Origin: DASUKM01 sp036278735
Lineage (GTDB): Bacteria; Acidobacteriota; Vicinamibacteria; Vicinamibacterales; 2-12-FULL-66-21
DNA length: 45,835 bases
Assembly: GCA_036278735.1 (NCBI GenBank)
Contig: DASUKM010000013.1
Span: forward strand, 1-45,835
Reading direction: 5' to 3'
The notes below the pieces were generated by a model. It was not told the DNA's origin and searched no databases. It saw nothing but the letters and a program-made list of their open reading frames with translations. A program made the translations under genes and the position numbers. This document shows, piece after piece, positions 8,352 through 15,878 of this stretch (position 1 is its first letter; each line of letters starts with the position of its first letter).

Positions 8352-9839
8352 TCAGAGGCCCCGCCGCGGTTCACGGATGAACCCCATGCCGCCCCCCTCC
8401 TGCCGCTGCTGCGTGATCTCGAGCAGCTCGATCGCCGCTTCGCGCGCGAACGGCGGAATCACGAACCGTTCGTCGAAGTCGGCCAGCGAGGTCATGTGGT
8501 AGATCGCCTCGAGTTCGCCGGCGGACGTGCGCGCCTCCTCGATCGCGCGGTCCACCTCCGCCTGCGAGATGTCGCCGACGGTCTGCCCGCGCTTGTAGAT
8601 CCGCATCGCCAGCATCTTGCGATACACGGCGGTCACCTCGGCTTCGTCGCCCGCCGCGAAGAGCGACGCCATGTAGCGGATCGGCAGCCGCGCGTGCTCG
8701 AGCGTGCTGAACAGGTCGGTGGCCGTCTCGTACACGCCGTCGTCGAGCGAGCCGGTGACGGGGAGCAGCGGCGGCACGTAGAAGAGCATCGGGAGCGTGC
8801 GGAACTCCGGGTGCAGCGGCAGCGCGAGGCGCCAGGTCTTGACGTACTTGTAGACGGGGGAGCGTTTCGCGGCTTCGATCACCTTCGCGTCGAGGCCGTT
8901 GGCCTGCGCGCGCTGCTGCACGTCGGGGTCGAAGGGGTCGAGGATGAGACTCCGCTGCGCTTCCACCAGCGCGGCGTCCGGCGCCTTGGCGGCCTCCTCG
9001 ATGCGATCCGCGTCGTAGAGCAGCACGCCGAGGTACCGGATCCGCCCGACGCACGAGTGCATGCACGCCGGCGCCTGCTGCGTTTCGAGCCGCGGATAGC
9101 AGAGAATGCACTTCTCGGACTTGCCCGTGGCCCAGTTGAAGTACACCTTCTTGTAGGGGCAGCCGGAGATGCACATCCGCCACCCCATGCAGTTCTCCTG
9201 GCTGACCAGCACGATGCCGTCTTCGCCGCGTTTGTAGATGGCGCCCGCCGGACACGCCGCCACGCAGCTCGGGTTGATACAGTGGTTGCAGATGCGCGGC
9301 AGATAGAAGTAGACGATCCGCTCCGTGTCGAGGAGCTGCTGGCGTTCCTCTTCGGTGAGGCTCGCGAGATTCGGGTCGTTGGCCGCATAGATCGAGGAGC
9401 CGCCCAGATCGTCGTCCCAGTTCGGCCCGGCCTGGATTTCCATTTCCTGCCGCGTCACGAGCGAGATCGGGACGGCCACCGGCTGCTCCGCGGCAGGCGG
9501 CGACTCGATCAGATCCTCGTACTTGTACGTCCACGGCTCGTAGTAGTCGTCGAGCGAGGGGAGCCTGGGGTTGAACGCGAGCTTCAGCAGTTCGCCCGGG
9601 CGGCTGCCGAGCCGGAGCTTCAACTCGTCTCCCTCGACCATCCAGCCGCCGCTGTATTCGTCCTGATCTTCGTACAGCGTGGGATACCCCGTGCCCGGCT
9701 TGGTCTCGACGTTGTTCCACCACATGTATTCGGTGCCCGGCCGGCCGGTCCACAGGTTCTTGCAGGCGAGGCTGCAGGTATGACACCCGATGCATTTATC
9801 GAGGTGAAACACCATCGCCACTTGGCAGCGGACGTCCAT
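8352..9839 (-). CDS. narH: Respiratory nitrate reductase beta subunit (Fe-S)
   Basis: A 495-residue iron-sulfur subunit that carries electrons from NarI to NarG. The Cys clusters are complete: CIGCHTC with C26 near the N-terminus, CNHCINPSC about residue 185, then CMGWRMCISGC and CILCYPR with the following CMHSC. The Trp in CMGW replaces a cysteine, as in characterised NarH proteins where this site holds a [3Fe-4S] cluster. No signal peptide is seen, in keeping with a cytoplasmic face. The ATG at 9839 is preceded by AGGAG overlapping the narG stop codon, 8 nt upstream, so translation is likely coupled to narG. Confidence 0.95.
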   Translation of the reverse strand: MDVRCQVAMVFHLDKCIGCHTCSLACKNLWTGRPGTEYMWWNNVETKPGTGYPTLYEDQDEYSGGWMVEGDELKLRLGSRPGELLKLAFNPRLPSLDDYYEPWTYKYEDLIESPPAAEQPVAVPISLVTRQEMEIQAGPNWDDDLGGSSIYAANDPNLASLTEEERQQLLDTERIVYFYLPRICNHCINPSCVAACPAGAIYKRGEDGIVLVSQENCMGWRMCISGCPYKKVYFNWATGKSEKCILCYPRLETQQAPACMHSCVGRIRYLGVLLYDADRIEEAAKAPDAALVEAQRSLILDPFDPDVQQRAQANGLDAKVIEAAKRSPVYKYVKTWRLALPLHPEFRTLPMLFYVPPLLPVTGSLDDGVYETATDLFSTLEHARLPIRYMASLFAAGDEAEVTAVYRKMLAMRIYKRGQTVGDISQAEVDRAIEEARTSAGELEAIYHMTSLADFDERFVIPPFAREAAIELLEITQQRQEGGGMGFIREPRRGL

Positions 9840-9847
9840 GAGGTCTC

Positions 9848-12800
9848 CTAATACGGCGGCCGGCGCGGCAGCTTGTGGATGATCGCGTAGGTATCGCGGT
9901 CCGAGGCGGCCGGGCCGTAGTCGTTGAATCGGTACGAGTGCTGCGCGTAGCCGCCGACCATCAGGACGGGCTTGAGGCGGAGACGCGTCATGCTGTTGGT
10001 GCCGCCGCCGCGGTGGCCCCGCGCGGGGGACATCGGGATGCCGACCGTCCGCTCCGGCGCGTGATAGAAGAGCGCGACGCCGCGGGGCACGCGCGCGCTG
10101 ACGCAGGCGCGGGTCACCACGGCGCCGTTGTCGTTCAGCATCTCGACCCAGTCGTTGTCGGCGACGCCGATCGACACGGCATCCTTGTCGTTGATCCACA
10201 GCGGTTCGATGCCGCGGGAGAGCGTCAGCATCCGGAGGTCGTCCGAGTACGTCGTGTGGATGTGCCACTTGCCGTGCGGCGTCAGGCAGTTGACCATCAG
10301 CGAGTGCGGCGGCACCGGCGTGTCGACGAGGTCCTTCGTCACCCCCGGCGGCAGGCGCGGCTTGAAGGTCGGGAGCGATTCGCCGAACGCGCGATACCCC
10401 TCGTGGTCCAGATAGAGGTGCTGGCGTCCCGTGAGCGTCCGCCACGGCACGAGCCGTTCGATGTTCTGGCAGTACGCGCTGTAGGCGCGGCCGCCGTTCA
10501 CGATGCCCGACCACACGGGGCTGGTGAGGATGCGGCGCGGCTGGTCGGTCAGCGCCAGCAGATCGTACCGGACGTCGCGATTCGATTCGGCGAGGTCCAC
10601 CATGTGCAGGCCGGTCTCGCGCTCCCGGTGCTGGAAGCCGCGGTAGGCGAGCTCGCCGTTCGTCTCCGGCGCGAAGAACAGGATCATGTTCGCGGCCTGT
10701 CGCGCCTCGACCAGCGAGGGATACCGTCGCCCACCCCATTCGTACGCCGGCGTGTCCTTCGCGAACTGGTCGTACAGGTCGCCCGCCGGCATCACGACGC
10801 CGCGATCTTCGACGCCGTGCTCGCGCAGCCGCGGCCCGAGCGAGCAGAACCGGTGGTACAGGTTGGCGTAGTCGCGCTCGACGACGCGCAGGTGCGGCAT
10901 CGTGCGGCCGGGAATCGGCTCGCATTCCCCCTCGAACCACCGCAGGACGCGCGGCTGTGCGAGTTCGTCCGGCGTGTCGTGCAGGAGCGGCGTGGTCACC
11001 AGGTCGCGGAACGGTCCCTGGAAATGCGCGGGGGCGAGCGCGCTGATCTTCTCGGCCAGCATCCGGAAGATGTCCCAGTCCGTCCGCGACTCCCAGCACG
11101 GCGGAACGGCCGCGCCGAGCGGGTGGATGAAGGAGTGCAGATCGGTCGTGTTGAGATCGTCCTTCTCGTACCAGCTTGCCGACGGAAGGACGATGTCGGA
11201 GTACATCGCCGACGTGTCCATCCGGAAGTTCAGATCGACGACCAGGTCCATCTTGCCGCGCGCGGCCGGGTCGCGCCACGGGCCGTCGCCGGAGGCGGGC
11301 GGGGCGGTCGGCGCCGCGATCGCGCTGTCGCCGGTCCCGAGATAATGCCGCAGGAAGTACTCGTGCCCTTTGGCGCTGGCGTGGATGGCGTTGCCACGCC
11401 AGACGATCCACACGCGCGGCCAATTCTCGGGGGCGTCCGGGTGCTCGACGGCGAACTCCAACGTCCGCCGGCGCAGGCGATCCACCGTCCACGCCACGAT
11501 GTCGTCCGGCGTCGTCGCGCCGGCGCGCTCTGCCTCGCGGATCAGCTCGATCGGGTTCTGATCGAACTGTGGATAGAAGGGCAGCCATCCCATTCGCACC
11601 GCGTCGACCTGCGCCTCCATCAGCGTGCCGGTCGAGAAGGGCCCCGTCGCGGGATGGGCGTCCGACACCAGGCTGTGATACCGCCACTGGTCGCTGTGCA
11701 CGTAGTGGAAGGACGGACCGTTCTGCAGGCGCGACGTCCCGACCCAGTCGCCCGCCATCGCGAGCGTGGACCAGGATGCCGCGGGCACCAGCTTCTCCTG
11801 GCCGGTGTAGTGGTTCATCCCGCCGCCGTTCACGCCGATGCAGCCGCACGTCATCAGCGCCGTAATCGCGGCGCGGTAGTGCAGGTTGCTGTGATACCAG
11901 TGGTTCACCCCCGACCCGATGATCACCGTGCACTTCCCGCGCGTCCGCTCGGCGGTGCGCGCGAACTCGCGCGCGAACTGGATCACGGTCTGCCGGCCGA
12001 TGCCGGTGAAGCGTTCCTGCCACGCCGGCGTGAACGGGCTGTCCGCCGCGTCGTAGTCGGCCGGATACTCGCCGGGCAGACCTCGCGCGATGCCGAAGTT
12101 GGCCATCAGCAGGTCGAACACGGTCGTCACGGCGGCGCGGCCCTCCAGCGTCTCCACGTACGCGACCGGCACGGTACGGCGGAACGGCCTGTCGTCGCCG
12201 AAGTCCGGGAACGCGACGCTGAGGTGATCGTCGGCGTGCCCGAGGAAGCTGAGGCGCGGCACGATCTCCTGATCGTCGAGTCCGTCGTTGAGCTTCAGAT
12301 TCCATTGTCCGGGACGCTGTTGCCACCGGAAGCCGATGGATCCGGTCGGCATGCGGGGCTCGCGCTGACGGTCGTCGAACAGCAGCGGCTTCCACTCGGC
12401 GTGCTCGACGTCGCGGTATCGAGCGAGATCGCTGGCGCGCAGGAACCGGCCGGGCACGAACCCGCCGTCGGCCGCCTCGATCCGCACCAGGAAGGGGCTG
12501 TCGGAGAACCGTTTCAGATAATCGGTGAAGTACGGACTCTGCCGATCGGCGTGGAACTCCCTCAGGATCACGTGGTCGACGGCCAGCCAGAAGGCGGCAT
12601 CCATCCCGGCGTGTACCGGGATCCACCAGTCCGCGTAGCGCGCGACCTCGCTGAAGTCGGGCGACAGGACGACGAGCTTCGAGCCGTTGTTGCGCGCCTC
12701 GGCCACGAAGTGCACGTCGGGGGTGCGCGTCATGTTCAGGTTGCTGCCGACGGTCACGATGTACTTGCTGTTGTACCAATCGGCGCTCTCGGCGACGTCC

Positions 12801-13456
12801 GTCTTCTCGCCCCACGTCTCCGGAAACGCCGGTGGAAAGTCGGCATACGTGTCGTAGAAGCTGAGGAGCGCCGCCCCGAACAACTGGAGCATCCGCGAGC
12901 CCGCGGCATAGCTGACCATCGACATCGCCGGAATCGGCGAGAAGCCGACGACGCGATCGGGGCCGTACCGTGTGGCCGTGTACAGCATGCTCGCGGCGAC
13001 AATCTCGAGGGCCTCGCTCCACGTCGAACGCCGCAGGCCGCCTTTGCCGCGCGCCTGCTGGTACCGGGCGCGCACCTCTTCGTCGCCGACGATCGATGCC
13101 CACGCCTCGACCGGGTCGGCGTGGCGCGCGCGCGCGCTCCGCCACGCGTCGAGGAGGGCGCCCCGGATGTACGGGTATTTGACGCGGACCGGACTATAGA
13201 GATACCAGGAGAAGACAATGCCGCGGGGACACCCGCGCGGCTCGTAGCCCGGCAGGTCGGAGGCGAGCCGCGGATAATCGAGCGCCTGCATCTCCCACGT
13301 GACGATCCCTTCCTTCACGTACACCAGCCACGAGCAGCTCCCGGTGCAGTTGACGCCGTGCGTGCTCCGCACGACGCGGTCGTGCTGCCAGCGGTTGCGG
13401 TAGAAGTCTTCCCAGGACCGCGCGTGCGGATCGACGAGGTCGCGGATCCAGCTCAC
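9848..13456 (-). CDS. narG: Respiratory nitrate reductase alpha subunit (Mo-bisMGD)
   Basis: A 1202-residue catalytic subunit reducing nitrate to nitrite at a molybdenum bis-MGD centre. The FS0 cluster ligands are H33, C37, C41 and C77 (THGVNCTGSC, then RGCPRG), the His-first pattern of NarG. D221, in EKTDVAESADWYNS, matches the Mo-coordinating Asp of enterobacterial NarG. The N-terminal RSWEDFYRNRWQHD also follows that family. There is no twin-arginine signal, so this is the cytoplasmic-facing form, not the exported archaeal type. The GTG start overlaps the cytochrome c stop as GTGA (13453-13456). It is the first structural gene of narGHJI. No nitrate transporter gene is in the window. Confidence 0.96.
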   Translation of the reverse strand: MSWIRDLVDPHARSWEDFYRNRWQHDRVVRSTHGVNCTGSCSWLVYVKEGIVTWEMQALDYPRLASDLPGYEPRGCPRGIVFSWYLYSPVRVKYPYIRGALLDAWRSARARHADPVEAWASIVGDEEVRARYQQARGKGGLRRSTWSEALEIVAASMLYTATRYGPDRVVGFSPIPAMSMVSYAAGSRMLQLFGAALLSFYDTYADFPPAFPETWGEKTDVAESADWYNSKYIVTVGSNLNMTRTPDVHFVAEARNNGSKLVVLSPDFSEVARYADWWIPVHAGMDAAFWLAVDHVILREFHADRQSPYFTDYLKRFSDSPFLVRIEAADGGFVPGRFLRASDLARYRDVEHAEWKPLLFDDRQREPRMPTGSIGFRWQQRPGQWNLKLNDGLDDQEIVPRLSFLGHADDHLSVAFPDFGDDRPFRRTVPVAYVETLEGRAAVTTVFDLLMANFGIARGLPGEYPADYDAADSPFTPAWQERFTGIGRQTVIQFAREFARTAERTRGKCTVIIGSGVNHWYHSNLHYRAAITALMTCGCIGVNGGGMNHYTGQEKLVPAASWSTLAMAGDWVGTSRLQNGPSFHYVHSDQWRYHSLVSDAHPATGPFSTGTLMEAQVDAVRMGWLPFYPQFDQNPIELIREAERAGATTPDDIVAWTVDRLRRRTLEFAVEHPDAPENWPRVWIVWRGNAIHASAKGHEYFLRHYLGTGDSAIAAPTAPPASGDGPWRDPAARGKMDLVVDLNFRMDTSAMYSDIVLPSASWYEKDDLNTTDLHSFIHPLGAAVPPCWESRTDWDIFRMLAEKISALAPAHFQGPFRDLVTTPLLHDTPDELAQPRVLRWFEGECEPIPGRTMPHLRVVERDYANLYHRFCSLGPRLREHGVEDRGVVMPAGDLYDQFAKDTPAYEWGGRRYPSLVEARQAANMILFFAPETNGELAYRGFQHRERETGLHMVDLAESNRDVRYDLLALTDQPRRILTSPVWSGIVNGGRAYSAYCQNIERLVPWRTLTGRQHLYLDHEGYRAFGESLPTFKPRLPPGVTKDLVDTPVPPHSLMVNCLTPHGKWHIHTTYSDDLRMLTLSRGIEPLWINDKDAVSIGVADNDWVEMLNDNGAVVTRACVSARVPRGVALFYHAPERTVGIPMSPARGHRGGGTNSMTRLRLKPVLMVGGYAQHSYRFNDYGPAASDRDTYAIIHKLPRRPPY

Positions 13457-14004
13457 GACGACACCCGCCCGGACGCGGCGCGCGCGAGCAGCGCGAGCCG
13501 GACCGATCGAATCCGCCGCCGTCCGGCGAGACCGGTCACGATCATCAGGATCACGAAGACCACGATCGCGCCAATGCCGAGCCAGACCGTGCCCGCCACG
13601 GCGCGCGGCGCCTGATGGCTCGTGCTCGCGAAGAAGGCCTGCAGCGCCGCCTGCTCAGGCGGCGTGAGCGGATGCGCCTGAAACAGAGGCATCATCGTCG
13701 GGAAGAACAGCGTGCGGAGGGACGTGCGCACCCCCTCGGGACCGATGCGCGCGTCGATCGTCGTCAGGTCGGGTCCCATGGTGCCGCCGCCGGGGCGCGC
13801 GAGGCCGGCGCTGTCGTGGCACTCGGCGCACGCGGGACCACCGTTGGCAAAACGGATGGTTCCGGCAAACAACTGGCGGCCGAGATCGGCGTCAGCGGCG
13901 GGCGCTTGCGCCGCGGCCTGCCGCGCAGCGGATGCGCGCACGGCGGCCAGGCTGGGTGGGAGCACGAGGGCGGCGGTCAGAACGAGCCGGAACGCCCGCC
14001 GCAC
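13453..14004 (-). CDS. Tail-anchored monoheme cytochrome c leading the nar genes
   Basis: A 183-residue exported cytochrome. Residues 1-27 look like a signal peptide. The heme site CAECH is at residues 59-63, and the likely axial Met is M104 or M105 in FPTMMPLF. A single membrane helix at about 137-160 is followed by an Arg-rich cytoplasmic tail. It should be a membrane-bound periplasmic electron carrier, a plausible acceptor for the downstream bc complex. The GTG start directly follows the TAG of the hemerythrin gene, with GGAGGG 8 nt upstream. Its own stop overlaps narG. A cytochrome c as first gene of a nar operon recalls Thermus narC, but that protein is larger with two hemes, so direct homology is not shown. 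Confidence 0.85.
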   Translation of the reverse strand: MRRAFRLVLTAALVLPPSLAAVRASAARQAAAQAPAADADLGRQLFAGTIRFANGGPACAECHDSAGLARPGGGTMGPDLTTIDARIGPEGVRTSLRTLFFPTMMPLFQAHPLTPPEQAALQAFFASTSHQAPRAVAGTVWLGIGAIVVFVILMIVTGLAGRRRIRSVRLALLARAASGRVSS

Positions 14005-14541
14005 CTACCGGCCCTCCAGGGAGACGGTCCGGGGGAACAGAATCGCGTCCTCGACATGGACGTGGCGCGCCATGTCGTCCTCGAGCGCCGCGAATCGATC
14101 GTGGAGCTGGAGGAGCACGCGCGAGGGGTCGCGCGATTCGGTCCAGCCGCTCCAGATGGGCCGGATGCCCGCGAGCAGGCGGTCGCCCAGCGCATGCTCC
14201 TCCTCGAGGACTTCGATCGGGAGCCGCAGCGGACCGAAGACATGCTTTGGCGCCGGCTGCCCCTCGCCCAGGCGGGTCTCGAGCTGCTCGATGAAGGGGA
14301 AGAGCACCTCCTCTTCCTTGCGCAGATGATTGTCGAGCGTGGCGCGGAACTGTCCGAACAGCCGTCCGATCGTGCGCAGTTCGTCAGTCGTCGCACGCCG
14401 CGCCGCGGCAGCCTCGCGCAGCAGTTCCCAGAGGGCCGGCAATTCGGCGCGCAGAAACGCGTGATGCGTTTCGCGAATGTGCTGGGTCAGCGCGGCGAGC
14501 GCGCACGCAGCCGGGTCGACGACGCTCGCGGTGGCGGGCAC
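14005..14541 (-). CDS. Hemerythrin HHE-domain protein, RIC-like
   Basis: A 178-residue helical protein with the His/Glu pattern of di-iron hemerythrin-like proteins: H21 and H26/H27, H72 with E76 in NHLRKEEE, H116, H147, and H160 with E164 in RHVHVEDAILFP. It resembles the C-terminal domain of RIC/YtfE/ScdA proteins, which help repair iron-sulfur clusters after nitrosative stress. The small N-terminal Cys-containing ScdA_N domain is absent. Its place directly before cytochrome c and narG fits a role in protecting Fe-S centres from NO formed during nitrate respiration; this role is inferred. The only in-frame start is a GTG at 14541, with an in-frame stop shortly upstream. Confidence 0.82.
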   Translation of the reverse strand: MPATASVVDPAACALAALTQHIRETHHAFLRAELPALWELLREAAAARRATTDELRTIGRLFGQFRATLDNHLRKEEEVLFPFIEQLETRLGEGQPAPKHVFGPLRLPIEVLEEEHALGDRLLAGIRPIWSGWTESRDPSRVLLQLHDRFAALEDDMARHVHVEDAILFPRTVSLEGR

Positions 14542-14622
14542 TCTCCATCGATGATCACGTTACCGTCGGAGACGGAGCAATCAAACAGGTGTCCCGCCCG
14601 ATACAACAAACGTTTTACGGGT

Positions 14623-15354
14623 TCAGGTCCCGAGATGGGCGGCGGCTCGCGCGTCGCACCACCAGACCACATCGCCTTCGGCGTGTCTCAGCGCCGACGC
14701 GGGGCAGGCGGCGAGATCGGGCGGATCGTTCAAGACCCGTCGCAGGACGTCGGCTTTGTCGAGGCCGGCCACGAGGAAGAAGACGTGCGCCGCGCGCGCG
14801 AGTACCGGCAGCGTCAACGTCAGCCGTTGCGGGGGCTCCGCGGGGACCTCGACGGCGACGCTCCAGCGTACGCGTTCCTCGAGCGCCGGCGATCGTGGGA
14901 ACAGCGATGCCGTATGCCCTTCGGGCCCGAGGCCGAGAAAAACGAGGTCGAAACGCGGCCACGCGCCATCGAACGCCGACCGCAGCGTGGCCTCGTACGC
15001 GCTCGCGGCCCTCTCGGGCGGCAGATGCGTCGGCATGGGATGAATGTTCGCGGCCGGGCAGGGCACGCGATCGAGCAGCGTTTCTTTGGCCATGCGGTAG
15101 TTGCTGCGGGGATCGTCCGGCGGTACGTAGCGTTCGTCGCCCCAGTACACGTGAACGTGGGTCCACGGCACGCGATCGCGGAATCGCGTCGCCAGTTGCT
15201 CGTGGAGCGTGCGCGGGGTGTGTCCTCCCGAGAGCGCAATCGCGCATCGGCCGGCGCGGCGGACTGCGGCCTCGATGACCGTGGCGGCTGCCTCGGCGGC
15301 CGAGAGGCTCAACGCGTCGAGGTCCGCCGCGATCCGGACGTCAGACGCCGTCAT
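14623..15354 (-). CDS. pgl: 6-phosphogluconolactonase
   Basis: A 243-residue cytosolic enzyme hydrolysing 6-phosphogluconolactone to 6-phosphogluconate in the oxidative pentose phosphate pathway. Family features are ALSGGHTPR near residue 40, VHVYWGDERYVPPDDPRSNY and LGLGPEGHTASLFP in order, at typical length. The ATG at 15354 lies inside the end of the gluconokinase gene, a 14-nt overlap. The two therefore make or use the same metabolite and are likely coupled. It is followed after 81 bp by the hemerythrin/nar genes on the same strand, so it could be the end of one operon or the middle of a longer one. Confidence 0.95.
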   Translation of the reverse strand: MTASDVRIAADLDALSLSAAEAAATVIEAAVRRAGRCAIALSGGHTPRTLHEQLATRFRDRVPWTHVHVYWGDERYVPPDDPRSNYRMAKETLLDRVPCPAANIHPMPTHLPPERAASAYEATLRSAFDGAWPRFDLVFLGLGPEGHTASLFPRSPALEERVRWSVAVEVPAEPPQRLTLTLPVLARAAHVFFLVAGLDKADVLRRVLNDPPDLAACPASALRHAEGDVVWWCDARAAAHLGT

Positions 15355-15835
15355 GCTGGCGCAGCGCCGCGAGCACGTGCTGGACGAGGACGGCGGGCGG
15401 CTCCGCGACGTCCGCCACGATGGCGTCGGAGGGTTCTTCGAGCGCGTCGAACTGGCTCGCGAGCATCGAGGCCTTCATGAAGTGTCCGGCGCGATGCTTC
15501 ATGCGTTCGCGAATGAGTTCCGGCGAGCCCTTCAAATAGACCCAGGCGATCGGCACGCCGGCCGAGAGCGTCGTGCGGTATGCCGCCTTCAAGGCCGAGC
15601 AGGCGACCACGAGACTCTGGCCGCCGGCGACCGCCTCCGCGATGCGCGCGTGGATCGCGGCGAGCCACGGCGCGCGATCGGCGTCGGTCAGCGGGATGCC
15701 GTGGCTCATCTTCTCGACGTTGGCGGCGGAGTGCAGGCCGTCCCCTTCGAGGAAGGCGCAGTGCATCGCCCGCGCCAGCGCGGTGCCGATCGTCGTCTTG
15801 CCCGAGCCGGACACGCCCATGACGACGACGATCAT
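15341..15835 (-). CDS. gntK: Gluconokinase
   Basis: A 164-residue kinase phosphorylating gluconate to 6-phosphogluconate. The P-loop GVSGSGKTT lies at the N-terminus, followed by EGDGLHSAANVEKMSHGIPL, which in GntK proteins forms the gluconate-binding part, and VACSALKAAYR. I chose the ATG at 15835, which begins the first strand (MIVVVMG); a GTG three codons upstream is possible. It lies between the fused transaldolase/PGI gene (43-nt gap) and pgl (overlap). All three feed the pentose phosphate pathway. Confidence 0.94.
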   Translation of the reverse strand: MIVVVMGVSGSGKTTIGTALARAMHCAFLEGDGLHSAANVEKMSHGIPLTDADRAPWLAAIHARIAEAVAGGQSLVVACSALKAAYRTTLSAGVPIAWVYLKGSPELIRERMKHRAGHFMKASMLASQFDALEEPSDAIVADVAEPPAVLVQHVLAALRQHDGV

Positions 15836-15878
15836 CGGCGCCACGCCTGCGGCGGCGCCGCGTGGGGCGTCGTGTCCA

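Noticed and set aside
9875..13615. 1246-residue open frame on the plus strand opposite narG
   Set aside because: It is antisense to a clear narG with intact motifs; the product is Arg/Val/His-rich without any recognisable domain. High GC content gives long stop-free antisense frames here.
14542..14622. TTTGAT half-site resembling an FNR/DNR box before the hemerythrin gene
   Set aside because: No matching ATCAA half at the required spacing, so the nar promoter regulator cannot be assigned from sequence.
14487..14672. 61-residue minus-strand frame between pgl and the hemerythrin gene
   Set aside because: It overlaps both neighbours in another frame and has no ribosome site or family resemblance.
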